This document shows positions 50,721 to 60,938 of a DNA stretch of 64,000 nt, piece after piece. The translations under genes were made by a program, and so were the position numbers. The stretch lies in the NCBI RefSeq assembly GCF_001949145.1, contig NW_019091362.1:9307024-9371023 (forward strand), read 5' to 3'. The notes beneath the pieces are model-generated. The model was not told the DNA's origin and ran no database searches. It saw nothing but the letters and a program-made list of their open reading frames with translations. Within the stretch, counting starts at the first letter, position 1, and each line of letters begins with the position of its first letter. This stretch comes from Acanthaster planci (taxonomy: Eukaryota > Echinodermata > Asteroidea > Valvatida > Acanthasteridae).

Positions 50721-52204
50721 TCTTGCATTTTGTAATATTATCCTTCAGTTTTAGACAACTGGTCGCCAATGGGGTGACGTGGGCCCCCTGGCAGTTGCAG
50801 CCGCCCCCATCGGCAGTAATCATATTGTTTTCGTGATACTGCCCTCCCCCCACACACACACACCCACCCATACGCGAACAACGCCTGGAGGCAAAGCTGG
50901 CAACAGGGCTGGTTTTCTCAATTTTTTTTACAACACCCTGAAATTTATACTGGGATTAAAAGTCCTCAGCCTATGTATCAGTTACAATGTAATATACACG
51001 TATTGCCTACATATCCACCTGCCTGCAACAAAAGGACATAAAAATCTGACGGCTTGTCCGTGATCCGCCCATTTGCCAAAATTGTCACCCGTGTGTTTGT
51101 TCCAAAGACAAATTATTTAGGCTTGGGGAAACAAAAATAATGTATACTAACTAAAGTTGTATTTTTATGTCGTTTTGTCGTTAATCGTAGCAAAATACTG
51201 TATTTCTGATCCTTCACGTTAGCAGTCCAAAATTTGGAAGCGCAGCGCCAGTTCGACCAATCGCGCCCTGAGGCAACAACCAAAAAAATCTGAGAAAAAA
51301 AGCGTCGCCGCGCCTGGTGACCACACTGGAAGATGTTTTATACTGGAAATTCAAGCAACTTGGGCAGTTTTTCTTTTTCATTTTACAAATACTGACTCAA
51401 TTTTCCATCTCCTTGCATACTGGTATTCCATTTGGGCTTAGTAGCCGCCGGCCTCTCTACCAAATGGGCCCACAAGATGGAAGTTTTTGTCAATGTCAAG
51501 GGTATGCTGAAATCGGCACTGTGACAAGCTTGCGTATTTGATTAACAACATGCTTTGATTAAAGCAAAGGTATTTGGTATTCTGCACACTTGCACGGTTG
51601 AGCCTTGTTAATCAAATATGCAAACTTGTCACAGTGCCGATTTCAGCAGGCTTACTAACATCGGTCTAGTTTGTTCACTCATGCTGTGTTAATAACATCA
51701 CAAGCTGTATAGGCCTATACCACTGCGAAGAGGACATTCTGCCCTCTCTGGGGATATATTTTTTTCCCCATAGGCCTACTATGGGAAAGAGAAATTGCCG
51801 TTACAGTAGTTTTTCTCTTGGTATACTTTTATGTGGACACCCTGTAGGATTATGAGGTGGGGGGGGGGGCTTGTCCGCTTAGGCCTAAAGCGCCCGGCCT
51901 GGTTCATCATTGCTGCCGACGGACGCACACATAGACGAATCTGCCGACGATCATCTCTGGCACACCCCAGCAGTTGTGACAGGTATTTCTGATATTTGTA
52001 TTGTGTTGATACCGAGTCACCGTTCCTTGACAGTTGCTCTGTATTTCCACTCTGCTTTCCACCATCAAAGGGAGGGAGCCATCAGAATTACGCACGTGGC
52101 TGTGAGATTTGTGTTATGCTATTATGTATTACATGCATGAGAAGCACGCTCCCAGGGTGTACTATTTACGACAAACATTTCTCTCTCTCTTTAGCCTCCA
52201 TCCG
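50721..52204. other. Intergenic or unassigned sequence after tensin
   Basis: No gene recognised. A short CACACACACACA run lies at 50850-50862, the 44-bp-arm hairpin at 51505-51648 and a G10-type run at 51860-51869. Confidence 0.45.
51505..51648. repeat. Hairpin, 44-bp arms, 56-base loop
   Basis: Arms 51505-51548 and 51605-51648 are reverse complements with only two mismatches. The arm begins TGCTGAAATCGGCACTGTGA. High arm identity suggests recent origin or maintained pairing; it could be a small foldback transposon or a double-stranded RNA source if transcribed. Confidence 0.85.
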
Positions 52205-52554
52205 GGCGACGCAACTACACGACGCAACGGCACGACGGCTCCCTTGCGTCGTGCCGTCGTGTCGCACCGTCGCCTTCTTGCCATTACGTTTGTACACACA
52301 CGAAGCGTCGCGTCGTGCCGTCACCAGTTGCGTCGTGCTGTCTTAGATCCTTTCCATGTTGCATTTTTTTCGCCTAAACGTCGCCCCTTTCGTAGCCCGT
52401 CGCGTCTTACCATCGTGCGTCGCGTTGTACGTCGTGTCGTGCCGTGCCTATGAAGTACGACGCAACGCACGACACGACGCACGACGCAACGCGTCGTGTG
52501 CTGTCGCCCTTTGGTTATAGAGGGCGCCTTTACTGTTTTCTTTCATTGCCGTCC
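52205..52554. repeat. CGTCG/CGACG-rich strand-switching array, left end
   Basis: Repeated CGACGCAACG, CACGACG, CGTCGTGCCGTCGTG and similar words switch strand several times between 52205 and 52508, so the DNA can fold on itself in several ways. It is the most CpG-dense part of the window. It is followed by a 39-bp tract (52516-52554) that recurs inverted at 54932-54970 with one mismatch. Confidence 0.8.
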
Positions 52555-52570
52555 ACTGTACTTGCATAGC

Positions 52571-53071
52571 AGGGTACAGTCCACTAATTCAAGCCCCTTT
52601 GAAAAGAGTGTAAAATTAGCACTGTTCAGGGCCCAATAACATGCACACCAACATCCCTGAGATTTCTGAAACCCAAATGAAATAGCTGTCTGGATAGCTG
52701 TCTGGTCCCTAATCTTTCAATATCTTTTCAATTTTTTGTGGGTTAACCAATTACATTTTTAATTATTCCCATAAAAACAAAATCACCCCTGAAAAGTGAT
52801 TTTTCCGAAGTCTGATTGCAGCCATTTTTCAAGTGGCAAGCCTAAACTTTCTCGGGCACTTAGGACCATTTTTCAACCGTAGTTTTAGCCATTCTGCTAT
52901 CATAGGAAAGCTCAAAGACCCAGGCAGTTGATCTTGGCAACAATTGACTCAGTCTCATCATTTTGTGGGCCAAACAGTCTCTCTTTTTTTCAAAAGATGC
53001 GGGGTGGGGGGCACTTTTAATGCTAATGAGCTGACCCGAAATTCTCACTTGAATTAGTGGACTGCACCCAG
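52571..53071. mobile_element. MITE-like repeat copy A (about 500 bp)
   Basis: Bounded by inverted ends: GGTACAGTCCACTAATTCAA on the left and TTGAATTAGTGGACTGCACC at 53051-53070 on the right. It is homologous in inverted orientation to 55129-55967 along most of its length (shared landmarks are the AAAGACCCAGG-AGTTGAT and GTGGGTTAACCAAT segments). Non-coding. Confidence 0.65.
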
Positions 53072-53082
53072 TAGATGCTTTT

Positions 53083-53276
53083 CGCTCTTTGTACGCTGCC
53101 ACCATGGGCATGCAGAGCCTCGAACTGACAGCTTTTGAAATATTGTCCAATCGTAGGCCTATAGTATAGATGGTAGAAGAACAAACGCAGCATGCTCAAA
53201 GCTACTAAGCAACATGCACGGAAAAAGCTGCCAGATAGAGGCTCTGCATGCCTATGGTGGCGGCGTACATTGAGCG
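53083..53276. repeat. Inverted repeat, 39-bp arms
   Basis: Arms 53083-53121 and 53238-53276 are complementary with about four mismatches (each carries GGCATGCAGAGCCTC or its complement). It starts just after MITE copy A. Loop sequence is unremarkable. Confidence 0.75.
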
Positions 53277-54931
53277 AATAGATAGCAGGTCTTGTTTCTG
53301 TTGTTCTTTTTCATGCATGCTTTCTAAATTTGTGTTTTCATTAAGAGTGAGTTGTTGAAGAAAAGGGTTTTTTTAATCAAATGTAATTAGAAAGAGCGTC
53401 ATGATTAAATATCAACCTTGTCTCCAGGAAATAAGTAACATCAGCCACAACTTTGTTTTGCTTTTCCTGCTCTAATTTTGATCTTTCTAATAATTGTGTA
53501 ATAGAATTAATTTTGTTACCCCATTTTTTGAAATCCTAACTCCCCCAGAATTAGGTCATACAATTTCTCAGAAATGTGTGGGTTGCTTGGCAACGCGTGT
53601 GGCAGAACTTGCCACCAACCACAAGAGTCCTTGTGAAGGAGCTGATAACTTCCCTAGCCAGTGACCTTCCACTTCACTTGGCTACATGACTGAACAGAGA
53701 CTGTTCTGCTGTTTCTCTGTGAATTCTCCTTCCATCGAACCTGCCATACTTACAAATACGTCCTTGTCCTGCTCTAGGCAAAGACATCACCAGAGTAAGC
53801 CTATTGAGCTACACATGCATACGTTGATGGACACTGGGGGGGGGCTGGATTAGAGCCACATGAATTCTGTTATGAAACCTGACTTAGTCGAGGGGAAGGA
53901 GAGACTGAGCATTTGAATCCTAAACATCATCTGCACTTATCACTCAACTTAACACATCTTCCATTCAAGCTCTTTTTACTGGAAGCCTTTCTACTACAAG
54001 CTCGACAGCTACTCAAGTCAAGCCAAGTCAAGTCGTTCCCAACCTCAGCAATAGATCGTCTTCAAGCTAGGCCCTTTATTTATTTTCATGGTTAATTCAT
54101 AATATTTGCTGTTAAATAGAATCCCTGTTTTTTCTCAATATTAAATGTATGCTTTATATAACGTGATAATATTTGTATTTTCGTATACCGTGCAAAAACT
54201 GTTCATTATTTTAGCTGGAAACGACTTATTTCTCACTGGTTGACTGACAGTAAAAGGCGTAAACTAGTAAACAAATAAATAATGTAAGCAGGTGTCATGA
54301 TTCTTATATTATGTCCGCTACAATATTTTTAAATCCATTCTAAGATACAATACATAAATCACTGTTACGTGCTTGCTAATGTAACATGCGGATCTGAGGA
54401 GAAATCATGTGTGTGGCCAAACAGTTGAAGAAAAGACACGGCCACAATGGTAATAGCGTCTGTATAATGTTTTATTCAGAAACAAGGACTAATATTATTG
54501 AAAGTGTGGTGCTGATGAAGGTAACGAGGAACACTGATCTCATCAAGGAAGACTAAGACGGAATATTGGTAACTTCCTAAACCCTTACTCAAACTTGCGG
54601 CCGTACAATTGTAGACAAATTGTCTGGAGAACTGGGAGTACTACTTAGAAATTACCGGGATGGTCCACAGAGAAATACCGGTATCTATAAGGTTATAAAT
54701 CTACCACAAGGGAACTTCATTGACGGTATTGAAAAGAAATCATTGGCTGGGTTTAAAGAGTGACGAATTCTGGCTTCCATTTATTATGAGATAGCAGTTC
54801 CTATATATACGGATTTTCTTTTTGCTTTTTTTTTCATTTTCTCAATAAAATATGACAGAAATTAATCCTAATCGATGAATGGATGAGATAAACACAAGAA
54901 AAAATCAACACCAAAGAGCAAATAGCACGGG
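53277..54931. other. Unassigned AT-rich sequence inside the candidate 2.8-kb element
   Basis: No coding exon, RNA gene or transposase fragment recognised. Small AAGTCAAGCCAAGTCAAG repeat at about 54014-54033. Confidence 0.4.
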
Positions 54932-55030
54932 GGACGGAAATGAAAGAAAACAGTAAAGGCGCCCTCTATAAACACCATGAAGCGAAGGTCGACAACGCGT
55001 CGCGTCGTGCGTCGTGTCGTGCCGTGTCGT
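54932..55030. repeat. CGTCG-rich array, right end
   Basis: The 39-bp tract at 54932-54970, then a 20-base spacer and CGCGTCGCGTCGTGCGTCG-type sequence at 54996-55030, mirror the left end at 52205-52554. Confidence 0.7.
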
Positions 55031-55080
55031 TTAAACACCACATGCACCACCTGCATGCACACCACAGACATGCACGTGTT

Positions 55081-55094
55081 GCGCCCTCTTGTGG
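55081..55094 (-). promoter_or_regulatory. CTCF-consensus-like site
   Basis: GCGCCCTCTTGTGG is the exact complement of CCACAAGAGGGCGC, which fits the bilaterian CTCF core CCASYAGRKGGCRS except for one position. It lies between the CGTCG-rich array and MITE copy B, next to a CpG-rich stretch. Binding is untested. Confidence 0.35.
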
Positions 55095-55128
55095 TATTAC
55101 GCTGCGTTTCTTCGGATGGAGGTGATAA

Positions 55129-55967
55129 GGGTGCAGGCAAGTGAAAATTTCTGGCCAGCTCAAGTTAGCTGGCCCTCACAGTTTCTTGTGAAAAAGGAAA
55201 TTGTTCGGCCACCAAAATTGTGAGATTGTGTAAATCCTTGCCAGAATCAACTCCCTGGGTCTTTGGACTTCCATGTGAGAGTAGAAAGGCTACGAAATAC
55301 GGTTGAAAAATCCTAAGGGTGCATTCCATTAAATGGGTAGATTTCTACGCGGGAATGATCATAGAGTTTTTTTCATAAATCCCGAATTTGGGACTTCTGA
55401 CGTCCAACTCGGCATATTTCGTTCAGAAAAGCCTCCTACCCGTGGGTCTATTTTGCATAGAGGCGGGCGGCTACTTTGAGAGCTGAGCCCATAGTTTGAC
55501 TCCTATGGGGGGGGGTGTTGTCGGCAAAGGGCAAATAAACAAATTTGCTTGGCTATCAAATTGAACAGAAAAGTGAACTTCTGGCCATAATCTTGAATTT
55601 CCCTAAGGGAAGCACCGGGGAGGCCAACCTCTCCTTGGAAGTGGGCGCGTACTTAGTGTACGTAGTGCAACCCTAAGCGGCCCGAGATAAAGTTGTGGGT
55701 TGCCACTTGAAAATCGGAAGTCCGACTTTTCATGGGGTGATTTTGTTTTGTGGAAATAATTAAAATGTATTGGTTAACCCACAAAAACTTGGAAGGAAAC
55801 TGAAAGATTATGGACCACTGAGACAATATATTTTTTTTAATTTCAAAAACCCCGGGGATGTTGGCATTATGCATGTTATTGGGCCATTATAACAATGCTG
55901 ATTTTACACTGTTTTCAATAGGGCTTGAATTAGTGCACTGGACCCATAATGTTGATATTAACTTCTT
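55129..55967. mobile_element. MITE-like repeat copy B (about 840 bp, inverted to copy A)
   Basis: Right end GGGCTTGAATTAGTGCACTG at 55941-55960 and beyond matches the terminal sequence of copy A; the left end GGGTGCAG at 55128-55135 keeps the first bases but lacks about 11 bases of the end. Copy B has an insertion of roughly 340 bases (about 55320-55660) absent from copy A, or copy A has a matching deletion. Confidence 0.6.
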
Positions 55968-56989
55968 AAACTGAACGCCACAAGTCGATAAGCGACCGAC
56001 CTGCAACCCTATCACACAACCTTTCGTGCGCGCCACAGCTGAACAAAGTATCGCCGCACATTCCTAAACACAATGTCTTTTGATTTCTAATATTTTAACA
56101 AAACTAAGTTTTGCCTAGCATTAACTTTGCCAAGGACAGCTTCGAAGTAACCGGAAACTCATTTCCAGATTGATAATGTCCATCATGCGTCCACGTGCAT
56201 GTCTAGAAAGCTAATGTTCTTCCAAAATTTTGTCAAATTTATAATTTTGCCATGGTGACTCGCGGTGAGAATTGTTACATGCTGAATTTCTCATTAACAT
56301 AAAACCGGCAGGATTCCTTATGTCCTAAGCCCCTGGCCCTGTGGAGGTCGACGCGTCCGTGTAATTAGACGTCTGGAGACTATGTTGCGCAGTTGCGGAC
56401 GGGAAGTTGTGGTTGAACCACGCCCTTAGGGGCGCTGTTCGTCATGCAGATGTAAATCTTGCGTGTTTTTAAATAAGAATTTTTCAACTATTTTTTCTTT
56501 GTAAAAATATTATTATTCAGAGCTGTGGGTTTATAATTCAACAAATTAAAAAGTATTGTCCTAATGGAACCTTTCTAAAAATTTACTCGACAAATAATCA
56601 AATAATCATCCAATCAATCGAATTTGAACTGTGCAATGGTTGGTTTCCGTCGCAATGAATTCAAAGTTAGAGTGAAAGCAGAACGGGAATCAGTGTAACT
56701 GCATAACAATGAAATTAACACGTGGGGTGGCGTGCATTCATAAATCCGCGGGCCTCGTGGACGGAGCTTCATTTTCTTTACACCATCTTGAGAGCCAGAG
56801 TATAAATTTGTCATTTTGGAGTCAAATGGATCTGTAAGTGGTAAGTGAACCTCATAAGTAGCAGTGGCAGAGTTTCTTGTTTAAAGAGTAAACTGAAAGT
56901 CATTAAAATTTGAAACACCGACTTTTGTAGCACGAAATTAAATTTCGATTGCACGCGACTCGTTCATTTCGTCAAGGTAGGCTAAATAA
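55968..56989. other. Unassigned sequence
   Basis: No gene, RNA or clear repeat recognised. Confidence 0.4.
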
Positions 56990-57860
56990 GTGAGACTGAA
57001 AGTTCCATATGCGGACATCACTAATTTTCCCTGAAAGTAGTTTATTAACCCTTTAGAAGGTGATATCATGGATAAGATGTCTTAAGTCAAATTTAGCAGT
57101 GAAAACATTGAAGCATTTAATTCGTAAATATTTAGAATCTTTTAGACCACTATTACGACAAGGTGTCAAGTGATGTCTAGATATGGAATTCTTGAAATTC
57201 AAAGTTTTCTTCCAAAAGACCTCCTCAAAATGGCTCTTCAGCCCTTTGTGCAAAAGAAGACTTGCCGCAAAGGCAACTTGGGAAGTGTGTGGCTTGATAT
57301 TTGAAATGGAATGCGTTTCTGATGTCTTTTTGCTTCAGACTGTAAAAAGTCACATATGGTGGTCCAAAATATTGAAAAAAAGAGAGATTTTGTACTAGAA
57401 GAACAGTGGTTCTGGACTTTTGATGGGGTTTGTGAGGCCATGGGGTCTTATGCAGCCCAGGGGAAGCGTTCCATATATGGATGCCAGTAATTATTCCCTA
57501 CAGTGACCTATTAGCGTTCAGAAAGCAAAGGAGTAATTTGCACAATGCCCCCCCACTCTAAAAAAGGACCCCTGGAATGACTGGTTACGTGGGTACAAGG
57601 TGAAAATCCCTTGAGAAGAGTGTGACACTTTGACATATAACTGGCTATGAGGTTGGTCATGCATGGTGGCAGGGTATTCTGCAATTGGGCCAAGTCAAAA
57701 AACCAAATTGTTTTCTAGAAAACAATTTTTCAGACCAGTCTCATAGGCTTTGTGCACAGGATTTCAAGTGGCATCCATCTATGGAACTCTTTCCCACAAA
57801 ACCTATGAGACTGGTCTGAAAAGATCTTGTTTTTCAGTAAATGACTTGGTATTGCCCCTC
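56990..57860. repeat. Repeat cluster with direct and inverted copies
   Basis: A segment TTCCATAT-GGA--C--TAATT followed by TTCCCT recurs at 57003 and 57469 in direct orientation, and an inverted version (GTGGCATCCATCTATGGAAC) lies at 57769-57788. Within it, 57727-57754 and 57795-57822 form a 28-bp inverted repeat with one mismatch. No coding content. Confidence 0.6.
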
Positions 57861-58429
57861 CTAAATTGAACCTTTCTGGACATTTTTGCTTTATGATTGT
57901 GAAGAAGTCACTGTAGGGAATAATATCTGGTGTATGTATATGGGACTCTACCCGCTTTTACTTGCCACCGTGCCTCTCCTCATAAAAATGATCCACCGAT
58001 CTGCATACCATGGCCATTCACACGATGCGTCGCGCATTGCACGTACAGTGTCACAAACATCTGGTATTGGCGTGACCATTTACAAGTGTGTGAACAACTT
58101 CACAATGCAGCATGTAGCACTTGCGCATCTTGCCATACATGTACTTCCTCGCTTCCAATCAGAAAACCAATCAGACTTTTCAATAGGTAGCGAAATTAGG
58201 GGCCCGGTGACTACATCAAGAAACCAGATAAAAATTTCCAGTAGCAAGATTTGTAGGTCGGGCTCATTGTCAGTTTGTCACCAGTTGTTGTACCAGTACA
58301 AATGGTCCAAGCTAGGCCATATACTTCCTAAATTACCTTTGCTTCCATAGGAAGTCTTTTATTTCAAGGATGGATTTGCGCTGGGCAGATGTAAATTAAT
58401 TTTGGATTTTTGCCCTGCCCGACCTCTAT

Positions 58430-58530
58430 TTTAACACTGTGTACTCGGTGTATGCCCCCAAAGGCTTGTGAAAAACCACAGGTGTACTTGGGTGGGACTC
58501 AAACCCATGACCTCCTCCTCCTGAAGTCTT
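58430..58530 (-). mobile_element. tRNA-derived SINE fragment (minus strand)
   Basis: The minus strand has box B-like GGTTTGAGTCC (58495-58505) in a T-arm context, then a body with GTGGTTTTTCAC and CACCGAGTACACAG. The box A part is not recognisable. A SINE with a lost or divergent head is the likeliest reading. Confidence 0.45.
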
Positions 58531-59094
58531 TTTTTACACAAAAGTTTGAGGAACAATTTTGTGGAGGACTTTGGAAGAAAATTTGAAATGTTAAGCATTT
58601 GGCAGTTGAATACTTGCAGAATCCAAAAAGTAAGGATTGCCCCAAAGTAGACATAGCCTCTCAAGTCCTGGCAATTTACAAATCTGTTGCCTTTTAAGAT
58701 AAAAAGATTAAAATTTTATTTTTTTATTTTACAGATGATTCCTGCACACCTTGATTTGAATCAGCCACAAGGAAGGTTGGAACCAACACCCGTTGCACCT
58801 ACGGGGCACACAGGAAGAATGTAGCAGTGAAGATGCCTGCCAGCATGGTGTCAAATCCAATGCGACACGATTCTACCATTTGAACTGGAAGTGAATCAAT
58901 AGACCTACAGTCATACAAGATCATGTATCAATGAACTTGCTATTATCCAGGGTTAGCCTGCCACATGGACCAACTTGAACATGATAATAATCTATTTCTA
59001 AAATACAACCAATTGTGCTTTTTGACTGACTCGATATCCATCAATTGAGAGTCACTAATTACAGTATTTTCAGATCATTTCCTCACAGCCATGA

Positions 59095-59310
59095 AACAAT
59101 CCCATTAACCTCTATCCATTAATCAAGCAAACCTCAATCAGCCCCGAACCATCAACAGTAAATATAACACCCCCATTAAACCATGACCCTCAACCATTAA
59201 CAATGAATAACAATCCCTTAACCATATGAACCTCAACTAACCCCCAGCCATTAACAGATATGTAACCAAATACTATTTACCCCTTATGAAACTGTTTACC
59301 AATTAACCCA
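59095..59310. repeat. Degenerate CCATTAAC-rich minisatellite
   Basis: Words such as CCTCAA, CCATTAAC and ATAACA recur in the same order about three times with a period of around 50 bases, C/A-rich on the plus strand. Not a telomeric repeat. Confidence 0.5.
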
Positions 59311-59760
59311 TGTCCTAATTATCATGAGGAATGTGATCTGTCTAAATGCTGTAAAAACCTGAAAAAACCAAAACATGCTATTTATGTACTTGACTGGGCA
59401 TGATGTACTCTTGTGTGTTTAAAAATCAACAGCACATTTCTAAAACTTTCTGCCAATCAAAATTTCCAAAAAAAAAAAAATTTGAAAAATCACTGAATAC
59501 CACAACGGGGCATTTTTTTAGGGTAAAGTTTCTCTGAAGTTCGACCTCTGCCCCAGTGAGAATCAGCTTAACTGTGCAGGTTCCCTGGATAGGGGCATAG
59601 TCTTCAACAAATTGGGGAAATCAACATCATCTGCCGCAGTGGACTCTGAATCTTGACTTTAACTGAAATTAAAAGGGAGGAATGCATGGAAATGACGTAA
59701 GCCAGTGTCTAAAAGGAAAAGAGTTGTCTTGGAGAAAAATGAAAGGACAATAATAGTAAG

Positions 59761-59869
59761 GAAAACATCCCGAGGATTCTGAATGATGAACTGGAAAGAA
59801 ATTGGCTTAAGTCTGGAACTGGTCCTGCTACAGCTAGTGCTGTTCAACTCCAAGGAATATCCATAGAGG
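59761..59869 (+). CDS. Possible exon of an unidentified plus-strand gene
   Basis: An open frame of 36 codons (from GAA at 59761) reads ENIPRILNDELERNWLKSG and continues to GISIE, with a perfect donor GAG|gtgagt at 59870. The upstream boundary is uncertain because the acceptor lacks a pyrimidine tract and an in-frame stop lies at 59740-59742. Its phase (0) would fit the exon at 63779. I do not recognise the protein; it could be chance. Confidence 0.2.
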
Positions 59870-60687
59870 TGAGTAATACATGTACTCATTTACAGCAATT
59901 CAGTCTTTTTATAGCACTTCACCCACAGATTCTGTATGTTGGATTGGCCAAGAACTGTACTCATAACAGCCAAACTGCTAAACCTGAGCGAGCAAAGAAC
60001 TGTATGCATGACCACAGATATTATGTACAAATGTATACTGGTGTGTTTTGCACACACTGGGTCAGAGCTACATGCAAGTTAACCCATTTCATGAAGAGGT
60101 ACATTAGTTTGGATAAGTGCTGGTAAATTTTCGACTAATTTCTCACTCAAATAGACATACTTTTTGATATATAAAAAAATCAGTCGCCATTTAAATCAGA
60201 ATCTGTGGTAGAGGTGTTGTCAGACAAATTTTGGCTGCTTTATCTTGTAGTGCAGTAAAACTAGTCTCTATTGTCCTATTGTGATCTATTGTTTTAGCAT
60301 CAATTCCTGAGGTGAAGTGGTCAATATTTATTTCATATTTGATGATGAATGCAACGAAATAAAATCCAAATACATTGTTTTGTTAGATTTTTTGACCTAC
60401 ATTCTATTCAGGCACTGGGTGTACCAAAGAAAGAATCACCTTTATTAAGTTCAATTTGAAGTGCAAAATATTTTACCCCGAAAATGTCACTAGAAAAACA
60501 AAAATTGAGCTGTAAAGATTTCTGAAATTCTCAGCCTAAATATCTAGCTTTTTTTTTTCTTGCCAACTTCGAATGTACCATGAGCACTCAAAATGTACCC
60601 TGTCCCAGTGGGCACGAGACGTTGTTAAAGACGTCCAATATTGACGTCTTATTAATGTCTTTTTTGAGTCGTATATGCAAAGCCAAA

Positions 60688-60938
60688 AGACGTTAGCATC
60701 CTGACAAGTAAACGACGTCGGTGGTCTGACTAGAGAAAGACATCAGCGTTATGACGAGTAAAAGACGTCAACATCGCAACTAATATAAAACGTCGACATT
60801 GAGACTAATAAAAGACGTCAACATGGCGACTAATAAAAGACGTCAACATTGAGACTAACAAAAGACGTCAACATTGCGACTAATAAAAGACGTCAGCATA
60901 TTGAGCAGTAAAAGACGTCAGCATTAAGACGTCTTTTA
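60688..60938. repeat. 25-bp tandem repeat, about 10 copies
   Basis: Units of the form AGACGTCAACATTG-GACTA-TAAA repeat every 25 bases with occasional 23- or 27-base units. Each contains the palindrome GACGTC. It is the left subterminal region of the 3.05-kb element. Direct repeats touch each other with no unique spacers, so it is not a CRISPR array. Confidence 0.85.

Larger units (their letters stand above)
52205..55030. mobile_element. Candidate 2.8-kb element with CGTCG-rich inverted ends
   Basis: The CpG-rich words at 52205-52508 reappear inverted at 54991-55030, each on the outer side of the shared 39-bp tract (52516-52554 and 54932-54970). Two components in the correct mirrored order suggest long terminal inverted repeats of one element. 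No transposase frame is visible inside, so it would be non-autonomous. The exact ends and a target duplication were not found. Confidence 0.45.

Noticed and set aside
58741-58824. An exon-like ATG frame of 27 codons after a good acceptor (ttttacag)
   Set aside because: No recognisable protein and no donor or partner exon; it could be an untranslated terminal exon but support is too weak.
59095-59310. Telomere-like repeat
   Set aside because: Words are CCATTAAC-like and the period is around 50 bases; TTAGGG or CCCTAA units are absent.
60688-60938. Regular repeats resembling a CRISPR array
   Set aside because: Units abut directly with no unique spacers and the context is a eukaryotic DNA transposon.
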